This document shows positions 7,037 to 13,565 of a stretch of 13,565 nt of DNA, in pieces (the stretch's first letter is position 1; every line of letters begins with the position of its first letter). Origin of the DNA: Candidatus Kapaibacterium sp. (GTDB taxonomy: Bacteria; Bacteroidota; Ignavibacteria; Kapaibacteriales; UBA2268); contig JAQUZU010000045.1 in the NCBI GenBank assembly GCA_028691175.1, positions 1 through 13,565 on the forward strand, in the 5' to 3' direction. Below the pieces are notes generated by a model that ran no database searches, was not told the DNA's origin, and worked only from the letters and a program-made list of their open reading frames with translations. A program made the translations under genes and the position numbers.

Positions 7037-7960
7037 ATGAACAGAAAATTTGCATCAATCGATGTCGGGTCGAATACAATTCTAATGCTGGTCGGCGAAC
7101 TCCTGCCCGACGGATCAATTCGCACAATTCGCGATGAGCACTCAATCGCTCGTTTAGGCGAAAACGTTAATAAAACCGGCGTGATTTCAAAAGCAGCAAT
7201 CGCCCGCGCTTTGCCGATATTCGAAAAATACCGCAAAATTGCTCGCGAAGAAAATGTCGAGGCAATATGTGCATGTGCAACTTCTGCAGTACGCGACGCC
7301 GGTAACAAAGCGGAATTTCTCCCGCTGTTCGACGAAGCACTCGGCGAAAAAATCCATGTAATTCATGGCGAAACCGAGGCGACGCTGAGTTTTCTCGGAT
7401 CTACCGAAGACCTTACCCGCAGCACAATCATCGACATAGGCGGAGGCTCGACCGAGTTTATTTGTGGCGAAAATTCAGTAATAGAGTATAAAACAAGCCT
7501 GAATTTCGGCGCGGTAAAACTAAAGGAAAAATTTTTTCGCTCCCATCCGGCGCCGCCAGACATTCTCCGAGCAGCCGAGGAAACAATTCGCCGGGAATGC
7601 AGTATATTGCCGGAAAAGATTTTCGCTACAGACAAAATATATTCTGTAGCCGGCACTCCGACTTCAATTGCGGCAATTTATCACAATATTCGCGAATTTG
7701 ACTATGAGAAAATTCATCTCTTCCACCTTACTCCGCAAATCGTCGATGATGTTTTCGATCTTGTGATGTCGCATTCACTTGCGGAATTAATCGATAGATA
7801 CGATATTCATCCGCAACGTGCAGACATTTTGCCGGCAGGAATTTCAATCTTAAAAACCGTAATGAAGCAGTTCAGTATCGGGCAAATCATAGTCAGTGCA
7901 AAAGGGTTGCGCTACGGAATTTTGAAAAATATGATAACAAATCAAATATCAGTAGGATAA
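7037..7960 (+). CDS. Ppx/GppA-family phosphatase (exopolyphosphatase / pppGpp phosphohydrolase type)
   Basis: A 307-residue member of the ASKHA superfamily. It consists of only the two-lobed Ppx/GppA catalytic core and lacks the HD-like C-terminal extension of the roughly 500-residue E. coli enzymes. IDVGSNT (8-14) and IDIGGGSTE (132-140) are the two phosphate-binding loops, and ATSAVRDAGN (81-90) is the family signature. The GxEEA motif of E. coli Ppx reads GETEA here (111-115), keeping the second Glu but not the first. Such enzymes degrade inorganic polyphosphate from the chain end and/or convert pppGpp to ppGpp; sequence alone does not say which. The preceding prmA ends 3 nt upstream and the lipoprotein gene starts 3 nt downstream, so it is the middle gene of a three-gene operon. 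Confidence 0.9.
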   Translation: MNRKFASIDVGSNTILMLVGELLPDGSIRTIRDEHSIARLGENVNKTGVISKAAIARALPIFEKYRKIAREENVEAICACATSAVRDAGNKAEFLPLFDEALGEKIHVIHGETEATLSFLGSTEDLTRSTIIDIGGGSTEFICGENSVIEYKTSLNFGAVKLKEKFFRSHPAPPDILRAAEETIRRECSILPEKIFATDKIYSVAGTPTSIAAIYHNIREFDYEKIHLFHLTPQIVDDVFDLVMSHSLAELIDRYDIHPQRADILPAGISILKTVMKQFSIGQIIVSAKGLRYGILKNMITNQISVG

Positions 7961-7963
7961 TTC

Positions 7964-8623
7964 ATGAAAAAAATCACAATTTTAATGTTGCTGGGAATAA
8001 CATTGCTTACCGCCGCCTGCGGAACAAAAGAAAATGATCGCTCCGCGGCAGTATATGAAAAGAAATTTACCTTAAGCAATTTTAATGATGTTGCAACATT
8101 GGTTAAAGGCAACAAAGACATTTCGAGCGAAGACGTTGTACTTTTAACAAACGCTCTAAAACGTCTCGTTGCAACGAAGGATTCGATTATCGGAAAAACA
8201 GTTAAGCAGTTGATTGAAAACGAGTTGCGATATGTACGCGATTATTCGGATGCACAATTTGCCGACGTCGCGAATATCTGCATGCTCCGCATAAATACCG
8301 AAAGCAAGTTTCTCGGCGTATTGCCTGCAGACGGCAAGGACGGCAAATCTATCAATAATCTGTATTTTGAATTTAAGAACAACATGAATAAGTCGTTCAA
8401 GTCAATTGCCGGCGAAATTCAATTCTATTTCCGCCAAGACAGCACTTCAGCCCCGATTCCGGTTAAGCCGATTAAATTCAACTTTGAGAAGGAAATCGCC
8501 GCACACTCGGTCGACACACTGATTTTCTATCAGCCGTATTCGCCGACAGACGATGTTTCCGAATTATTGCGTACTCAAACTTCCCACATCAGTGGCGTAA
8601 TCAATGTCTTTGACGTAAAATAA
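7964..8623 (+). CDS. Lipoprotein of unknown function
   Basis: A 219-residue exported protein. The N-terminus MKKITILMLLG leads into a lipobox, LTAAC, making Cys19 the likely lipidated residue after signal peptidase II cleavage; the following GTKEND has no obvious inner-membrane retention signal. The mature part is hydrophilic and mixed alpha/beta in character, with a segment rich in aromatic residues and beta-type sequence around 140-180. I recognise no domain or catalytic motif. The start is supported by AGGA 6 nt upstream, overlapping the ppx stop region. It is the last gene of the prmA operon and its stop codon is one base from the stop of the convergent barrel gene. A role in the envelope is likely from its location only. 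Confidence 0.82.
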   Translation: MKKITILMLLGITLLTAACGTKENDRSAAVYEKKFTLSNFNDVATLVKGNKDISSEDVVLLTNALKRLVATKDSIIGKTVKQLIENELRYVRDYSDAQFADVANICMLRINTESKFLGVLPADGKDGKSINNLYFEFKNNMNKSFKSIAGEIQFYFRQDSTSAPIPVKPIKFNFEKEIAAHSVDTLIFYQPYSPTDDVSELLRTQTSHISGVINVFDVK

Positions 8624-8624
8624 C

Positions 8625-9281
8625 TTAATCGAAATAAAATCCGATAGTAAAATACAACGACGAAGTGCCGGTTCCGAAAGAGAATTTATCCGGCATTTCG
8701 TTTTTTGTTTTTATGCCTGAGATCGTAATTTCCTCCAAGGCAGTTTCGTAGAGGAACCTCAAACTATATTCGGCAGACAGGCTTACATTCCGCACAACGA
8801 ACCATTCCGCTCCAAGGAAAAATCCCGCTCCATAAGTATTCGCCTTTTCTTCGCGAATTATATCCGTAAAATCCCTGCCCTCTTCTTTTTCGTTGTTGAT
8901 TGCAAAAATCAGTTCTGTTCCCATATACGCCAAAATATTCGACGAAGTACCGAAATTATAGCGAATTCCGGGATAGAATGAAAATCCGAGCACTGTATTT
9001 CTATAATCTTTCGTGCCGATTTCCGGTTTATCCTGCGATTCCAGACTATAATTTGCTCCAAGTCCGAGCCGAAGCGCTACATGATTTCCGCCTCCGAAAT
9101 AATATTGATAGCCGATACCGCCGTCGAAATTATCTACTCCGAGATCGCTCAACCCGCGCAATTTAAAAAGCAGAGCGTTATCGCCCGATTTTGCCCTATA
9201 CGAAACATCGTTTCGCGGTTCAGCACTTGATGCAAACGTGCAAAGCACAAATGCCGCCATCATTCCTATTATTTTTTTCAT
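8625..9281 (-). CDS. Putative outer-membrane beta-barrel protein
   Basis: A 218-residue exported protein. A typical signal peptide (KK, then a hydrophobic core to about residue 16) ends at ASSA, with likely cleavage between 20 and 21. The mature part alternates hydrophobic and polar residues in strands separated by glycine- and charge-rich turns (for example GYQYYFGG, FSFYPGIRYNF, GFFLGAEWFV, SLSAEYSLRF). It ends LYFTIGFYFD, an aromatic final strand typical of small outer-membrane barrels, though the last residue is Asp rather than Phe. It resembles the 'porin family / outer membrane beta-barrel' proteins common in the FCB group; substrate or partner is unknown. A GTG at 9284 is in frame. I prefer the ATG at 9281, which overlaps the stop of the YbbR gene as TGATG, with AGGAG 8 nt upstream. 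Confidence 0.8.
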   Translation of the reverse strand: MKKIIGMMAAFVLCTFASSAEPRNDVSYRAKSGDNALLFKLRGLSDLGVDNFDGGIGYQYYFGGGNHVALRLGLGANYSLESQDKPEIGTKDYRNTVLGFSFYPGIRYNFGTSSNILAYMGTELIFAINNEKEEGRDFTDIIREEKANTYGAGFFLGAEWFVVRNVSLSAEYSLRFLYETALEEITISGIKTKNEMPDKFSFGTGTSSLYFTIGFYFD

Positions 9282-10255
9282 CACTTTTTCTCCTGAACTC
9301 TAACTTTATGAAATACATACGGCGGATCTACACGCAGCACTACGACACTTTCCGGCGATGTAACCACAGGAATCAAAATTCCGGTCGAATCTTCTACAAC
9401 TTTGTGAAATTCCACATAAGCATCGATTTCATCCGGAGACAAATGCCGGATCACGTCTATTCCACCGCGAACCGTTACGGTTACTGTTTGCGGTTCTATA
9501 ATATCGTTTTTCATATACATTCCGCCACGAACACGCAATTTCACATCCGGAACCACAAGTTCGGCTTCCTGCTGCACATCTAACTGCAATTTCACCTGCT
9601 TAGGCAAAACCTTAACGACCCCGTCGAGCGAGTCCGAAACTTCCACAATTGTCGAAACCGGCTCATAAACATCGTCAAGAAGAATTTCTTTACTAAACCA
9701 CTGCTTAATTTTTTTTGCAATTTCATCATTACCCTTTATAGTAACCATATCGGGCATCATCTTTGCTTCGCCGACAATAATATATCCTTTACGCAGACTT
9801 ATTCGAAAGTTTGGTTTAATCGGTATTGAATATTCCCCGACACTTCCGGTTGAAATTTTTATATTATCCGGAATAATATCAGTCGCCTGGACGTAATCCA
9901 AATATTTTACGTTTTTCAGGATATTGTCGCGCGTAATTTCATACTTTGAATCATTTATCATTGAGCGAGTTAAATCAATATTGCATATTGCGGACGAATT
10001 AAGCATCAAATTAAAAATCTGCCAGCCAGAACCGTTCACCACGAGAGTCAGGTTTTCCGGCGGCGCAGACGAAAACGCCCGATTTCCCGGCAAAGTTATA
10101 TTCAGCGGAATGCTGATTGTAGTGCGATATTCTTGATTTAACGAGGTATATGCCCACAATGCCGTTGCAAAAAACATAGCTCCAAGAAACGACTTCGAAA
10201 AGACAACGTTCGAAATCGATTTTAGGAGCTTACTATTATTTATAAAATGCTTCAT
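9281..10255 (-). CDS. YbbR-domain membrane-anchored protein (CdaR-like)
   Basis: With the ATG at 10255 this is a 324-residue protein. A basic N-terminus and one membrane segment (about 22-38, ending LWAYTSL) are followed by a large extracytoplasmic region of repeated beta-rich YbbR-type modules, seen in phrases such as IPLNITLPGNR, IPIKPNFRISLRKGYIIVGEA, VVPDVKLRVRGGM and VTVTVRGG. In Firmicutes the YbbR protein CdaR binds and regulates the c-di-AMP cyclase CdaA; no cyclase gene is in this window, so that role is not established here. A TTG at 10291 would extend the protein by 12 residues. I chose the ATG because the N-terminus is then typical and a weak GGAA lies upstream. It follows dnaG after a 36-nt gap and is coupled to the barrel gene downstream by TGATG. 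Confidence 0.82.
   Translation of the reverse strand: MKHFINNSKLLKSISNVVFSKSFLGAMFFATALWAYTSLNQEYRTTISIPLNITLPGNRAFSSAPPENLTLVVNGSGWQIFNLMLNSSAICNIDLTRSMINDSKYEITRDNILKNVKYLDYVQATDIIPDNIKISTGSVGEYSIPIKPNFRISLRKGYIIVGEAKMMPDMVTIKGNDEIAKKIKQWFSKEILLDDVYEPVSTIVEVSDSLDGVVKVLPKQVKLQLDVQQEAELVVPDVKLRVRGGMYMKNDIIEPQTVTVTVRGGIDVIRHLSPDEIDAYVEFHKVVEDSTGILIPVVTSPESVVVLRVDPPYVFHKVRVQEKK
9290..9294 (-). promoter_or_regulatory. Shine-Dalgarno site (AGGAG) for the barrel-protein gene
   Basis: AGGAG on the minus strand lies 8 nt before the ATG at 9281 and 5 nt before the alternative GTG at 9284. It sits inside the last codons of the YbbR gene, so ribosomes finishing YbbR can restart on the barrel gene at the TGATG junction. 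Confidence 0.6.
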
Positions 10256-10291
10256 TATTCTATTTCCAAAGTTCAGCCCGCAAAATAGCAA

Positions 10292-12196
10292 TTATTCCGT
10301 AGAGTTCAAAGAATCTTTCAACTTATTCCGACGCATAGTCAGTTCTACAACCTTTTGAAGTTCCTCGCCGGTCAGTTCCGGCTTACTGCTTAGTTCATTC
10401 AAATTTCGTTCCGTTTTTCTCAATTCTATTGTTATCAGAGCATCAGAGACTATTTTTTTCCGATCGAATACGACATCGGTTGTATAAAAATCTTTCCATT
10501 TGTCGCTCGGAGTTTCGCGATTCATCACCATATCAATCAAAAATTGCACGACCGAATCATCGTAATCGCTTTCTTCCATTTCCGGAATATATTGGAGTGT
10601 ATGCTTTCGTTCGTGAATTTTTTTCAGCGTAGAGAATACTTCTTTCGAAAGGTCAGACTCAAAGTTATTTTCTGAAACTCCAAGTTTTTCAACGCAATAC
10701 GGCATCATTTCCGGAAAATCTGCCAGCGTGCGGAAAAGTGCAATCTCTGCCGCCGAGAGAGTTTCCTCCGGCATAAGCGATACAAGTGTCGCCCCACTTT
10801 GTTCCGGATTGCCCGCTCCGCCGTTATAATCACTTCTGCTGTCATCTGCTCTAAGCGGAATAATCTTATTCTCGTTCTGCCGGACAGTATTTTCTATATT
10901 CGTTTTATTTCTATAGAGATCCCGCAACTGATTTTCTGTCAGATTCATCAGCGTAGCAACCCGTCTTATGAAAAAGTCGTGCTGCAAGCGATCCGGAATC
11001 GACGTAATTAATTTCACGACATAACGCACGAAATCGGATTTTTCTTTCGGCGATTTCAGTTCGTCATTTTTTTTGCGTTGCTCATATATAAAATCAACAA
11101 ACGGCTTTGCGTCGTCCAAGCAGCGACGATACATCTGCTCGCCGTGCTTTTCGATTACACTGTCCGGATCTTCGCCGTCCGGCAGGCTGACGACATTTAC
11201 GTCGAAGCCCAACGGGAGTGCTAGTTCAATCGCTTTAAGCGACGCATTTATTCCGGCACTGTCTCCGTCATAAGAAATATACAGTTTGCCGGCATAGCGC
11301 AACAAAATCCGGAGTTGTCCGGTCGTCAGCGACGTACCGCATGACGCAATCGCCTGCGAAAACCCTGCTTTATGCAGAGAAATCACATCGGCATAGCCCT
11401 CGGAAAGTATCACGTACTTTTTATTTCGAATCTCGTTTTTCGCCTGGAAAAGTCCGTAAATCGCATTGCTTTTATCATAGACAATTGTCTGTGGCGAGTT
11501 TAAGTATTTCGGCGAATTGTACGGACGTACTTTGCTGAAATCGCGAGCACCGAATCCGATTACTTTCCCGGTAGGCGACATAATCGGAAACATTGCCCGT
11601 CCGCGGAAGCGGTCCCAGTATTTCTCGGCACCTTCTTTTTTTATCAGCAAACCTGCATCGAGTAAATCTTCATTTGAGAAATTCATTCCGTTCAGGAATT
11701 TCTGCAATTCATTCCATTCTGCCGGCGAAAATCCCAACCCGAACTTTTCGATTATGGCATTATCAAAACCGCGCCGGCGAAAATATGCCATCGCCTCTGC
11801 CCCAATTTTATCACTCAGACTATTTTGATAAAAAATGTTAGCATATTCCAACGCTTTCGACACCTTTTCCTGACGCGACATTTCGCGTGCCGCCTTCGGC
11901 GAGACATTTTCCTCAAACTGCAATCCGGCTTTTGTGGAAAGTTCGCGCATCGCTTCCGGAAAAGTCAGGTTATAATAGTCCTGCATGAACGTAAATACAT
12001 TTCCTGCTTTGCCACATCCGAAGCACTTATACAGCCCTTTGTCCGGCGAAACTGTGAAAGACGGCGTCTTTTCGTTATGAAAAGGGCACAAGCCGACGTA
12101 ATTCGCCCCGCGTCGCTTAAGATTCACGACCTCGGAAATCACGTCGACCAAATCGACCTTTTCAAGTATTTCGTCACGCAGACGCGTATTATACAT
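10292..12196 (-). CDS. dnaG: DNA primase
   Basis: A 634-residue bacterial primase that synthesises RNA primers at the replication fork. The N-terminal CHC2 zinc finger has C37, H40, C58 and C61 (CPFH and CFGC). The RNA-polymerase core includes IGFGARDF (213-220) and YNSPKYLNS (226-234). The TOPRIM fold has the catalytic SEGYAD (265-270, E266) and YDGDSAG (309-315, D310 and D312), with DGEDPD (340-345) after it. A variable hydrophilic linker (about 430-475) leads to a helical C-terminal region (about 480-634), where the helicase-binding domain lies in this family. All key residues are present and the length is normal. The ATG overlaps the 3' end of the upstream mutase gene by 8 nt (ATGTATAA), indicating coupled translation. 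It is not beside rpoD or rpsU, its partners in the classical macromolecular-synthesis operon. Confidence 0.96.
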   Translation of the reverse strand: MYNTRLRDEILEKVDLVDVISEVVNLKRRGANYVGLCPFHNEKTPSFTVSPDKGLYKCFGCGKAGNVFTFMQDYYNLTFPEAMRELSTKAGLQFEENVSPKAAREMSRQEKVSKALEYANIFYQNSLSDKIGAEAMAYFRRRGFDNAIIEKFGLGFSPAEWNELQKFLNGMNFSNEDLLDAGLLIKKEGAEKYWDRFRGRAMFPIMSPTGKVIGFGARDFSKVRPYNSPKYLNSPQTIVYDKSNAIYGLFQAKNEIRNKKYVILSEGYADVISLHKAGFSQAIASCGTSLTTGQLRILLRYAGKLYISYDGDSAGINASLKAIELALPLGFDVNVVSLPDGEDPDSVIEKHGEQMYRRCLDDAKPFVDFIYEQRKKNDELKSPKEKSDFVRYVVKLITSIPDRLQHDFFIRRVATLMNLTENQLRDLYRNKTNIENTVRQNENKIIPLRADDSRSDYNGGAGNPEQSGATLVSLMPEETLSAAEIALFRTLADFPEMMPYCVEKLGVSENNFESDLSKEVFSTLKKIHERKHTLQYIPEMEESDYDDSVVQFLIDMVMNRETPSDKWKDFYTTDVVFDRKKIVSDALITIELRKTERNLNELSSKPELTGEELQKVVELTMRRNKLKDSLNSTE

Positions 12197-13544
12197 TCAA
12201 AATTCCGGTTACTTTGCCAAGCAAATTTTCTACTGTTTCAGCCTCCAAAGCTTCAGCAATCACGCGAATAATCGGCTCGGTATTCGATTTTCGCAACTGC
12301 ACCCAGGCACCGTTTGTCAGCACTTTTATTCCGTCTTCGTGGATAATTTCAGCACCGGCAAATTCGGCTTTTAACTTCGAAATATATTCATCAAGCGAAC
12401 CGTTGAACGGGTATTTCGTTTTTTTCATCACATACTTCGGATATTCGCCGGCAATCTCGCCAAGTGTATTATTTTTCAACGCCATAAGCGAAAGAACCAA
12501 AGTAATTCCGACTAAAGAATCGCGTCCATAGTGCACTTCTGCGGAGATAACTCCGCCGCTGCCTTCGCCACCGATAATCGCTTTCGTCTCCTTCATTTTG
12601 CCGACTACATTTATTTCGCCGACCGGCGAACGGAAACATTTGCAACCATACTTTTCTGCCACATAATCCGCCAACATCGTCGTCGAATGATTAACCGCAC
12701 AAGTTGCTCCGGCTCCGGCATTGCGTAGGACGGCATCAATTGCCAGACATATTGTTTTCTCTTCACCTATCGGACTGCCTGTCTCATCAATCAGCACCAA
12801 GCGGTCTGCATCCGGATCAACTGCAATTCCGAGATCAGCGTTGTTAAGTTTTACCGCTTCAGCAAGTTGCGTAAGATTTATCGGCAGAGGTTCGGGAGTA
12901 TGCGGGAAAACGCCTGATTTATCGCAGAAAAGTTCAACTACTTCGCAGCCGAATTTACGCAAAAGTTGTGGTACAATTACCGAGCCGGACGCATTTACGG
13001 CATCGACAACGACACGCAGGCGACGCTTGCAGATTATTTCTTTTAACTCTGCGGTCAAGAGAGGCATCTGCAAAACATAACCGATATGCTTGCCGAGCGG
13101 GTCGGCTTCGTCTAAGATTTTTCCAAATTTATTCGCTGAAAACTCAAATTTACCGTTATCAAGAATATCCCAAAGCACCGCATTTTCAGCAGCATTGAGG
13201 AAAACACCGCTTGCGTTTACAAACTTCAAGCCGTTCCATTGCGACGGATTATGCGACGCTGTAATTGCGACGCCCCCGACTACATCATCGCCTTTTTCGG
13301 CAAATAGCTGAACTGTCGGGGTCGGTACAGTACCGAGCCGGACAACATCTCGCCCGCATGCAAGAAGACTTCCGACTAAAACATTTTCGATCCATTCGTG
13401 CGACGGGCGACCATCGTTTCCAACCACAATTTTTCCTGCGGGCAGCATTTTCGCAAATGATGCCGCATATTTTGCTACAAGTTCCGGAACTAAATCGTCG
13501 CTCAAAGTGGCACGCAGACCGGAGATTGATCTTACCAATGACAT
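12189..13544 (-). CDS. glmM: Phosphohexomutase, probably phosphoglucosamine mutase (GlmM-like)
   Basis: A 451-residue alpha-D-phosphohexomutase. The active-site phosphoserine loop is TASHNP (95-100, S97), the metal-binding loop is DPDADR (243-248), the sugar-binding loop is GGEGSGG (325-331), and the phosphate-binding loop is RKSNTEPIIR (418-427). All four are complete, so the enzyme should be active. The likely reaction is glucosamine-6-phosphate to glucosamine-1-phosphate, feeding UDP-GlcNAc for peptidoglycan and lipid A. The sugar loop is GGEGSGG rather than the GEQSGH of E. coli GlmM, and HTPEPLP (215-221) recalls archaeal and FCB-type GlmM/phosphomannomutase proteins, so phosphomannomutase or phosphoglucomutase activity is a real alternative. 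The ATG at 13544 has only a weak GAAGA upstream. It is the first visible gene of a minus-strand operon with dnaG, ybbR and the barrel gene; 21 nt upstream are in the window, so earlier operon members may exist. Confidence 0.85.
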   Translation of the reverse strand: MSLVRSISGLRATLSDDLVPELVAKYAASFAKMLPAGKIVVGNDGRPSHEWIENVLVGSLLACGRDVVRLGTVPTPTVQLFAEKGDDVVGGVAITASHNPSQWNGLKFVNASGVFLNAAENAVLWDILDNGKFEFSANKFGKILDEADPLGKHIGYVLQMPLLTAELKEIICKRRLRVVVDAVNASGSVIVPQLLRKFGCEVVELFCDKSGVFPHTPEPLPINLTQLAEAVKLNNADLGIAVDPDADRLVLIDETGSPIGEEKTICLAIDAVLRNAGAGATCAVNHSTTMLADYVAEKYGCKCFRSPVGEINVVGKMKETKAIIGGEGSGGVISAEVHYGRDSLVGITLVLSLMALKNNTLGEIAGEYPKYVMKKTKYPFNGSLDEYISKLKAEFAGAEIIHEDGIKVLTNGAWVQLRKSNTEPIIRVIAEALEAETVENLLGKVTGILNV

Positions 13545-13565
13545 AATATTATCTTCAACTAATTT

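Noticed and set aside
9191..9583. 130-residue plus-strand frame antisense to the barrel and YbbR genes
   Set aside because: His/Arg/Tyr-rich translation with no motif, spanning two well-supported coding regions on the other strand.
10256..10291. 12-residue N-terminal extension of the YbbR protein from a TTG at 10291
   Set aside because: No ribosome-binding site fits the TTG, and the shorter form starts with a normal basic segment before the membrane helix.
11825..12271. 148-residue plus-strand frame opposite the dnaG/glmM junction
   Set aside because: Antisense to the primase zinc finger and the end of the mutase; composition is that of a reversed coding strand.
1..13565. CRISPR arrays, tRNA/rRNA genes, insertion sequences, prophage or defence genes
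   Set aside because: No spaced direct repeats, cloverleaf or rRNA sequence, transposase or nuclease motifs were seen; nearly all sequence is occupied by housekeeping genes.

Overview
The window looks like ordinary chromosomal housekeeping DNA from a Gram-negative bacterium of modest GC content. It is most likely a member of the Bacteroidota/Chlorobiota/Ignavibacteriota (FCB) group. The Gram-negative call rests on a KdsC-type Kdo-8-phosphate phosphatase (LPS synthesis), a signal-peptide-bearing outer-membrane barrel protein and a lipoprotein. The FCB placement is an inference from overall protein flavour and the mixed use of Shine-Dalgarno sites. I see no mobile element, prophage, CRISPR array, rRNA or tRNA, and coding density is very high.

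Layout from left to right. (1) 1-4613, plus strand: the 3' part of a long RelA/SpoT-family (p)ppGpp synthetase whose HD hydrolase domain has lost its metal ligands, then an 835-residue AMP-ligase/acyl-carrier/PlsC-acyltransferase fusion. A strong bidirectional hairpin terminator at 4643-4696 ends this block. (2) 4709-6096, minus strand: an operon kdsC > YtxH-domain protein > DUF948-like membrane protein. (3) 6176-8623, plus strand: prmA, a short Ppx/GppA-family phosphatase and a lipoprotein of unknown function, each 3 nt apart. (4) 8625-13544, minus strand: a tightly coupled set read as glmM-like phosphohexomutase > dnaG > YbbR-domain protein > outer-membrane barrel. The convergent ends of blocks 3 and 4 are separated by one base.

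Two themes run through the set. One is cell-envelope synthesis and maintenance: KdsC for Kdo, the GlmM-like mutase for amino sugars, the acyl-ACP synthetase/acyltransferase for phospholipids, and YbbR, YtxH, DUF948, lipoprotein and barrel proteins in the envelope. The other is growth control and information processing: the Rel-type synthetase, Ppx/GppA, PrmA and primase. I find no clearly novel system. The points most worth a second look are the hydrolase-dead Rel with an intact synthetase, the unusual domain order of the lipid enzyme, and glmM and ybbR sharing an operon with dnaG between them and no cdaA visible.
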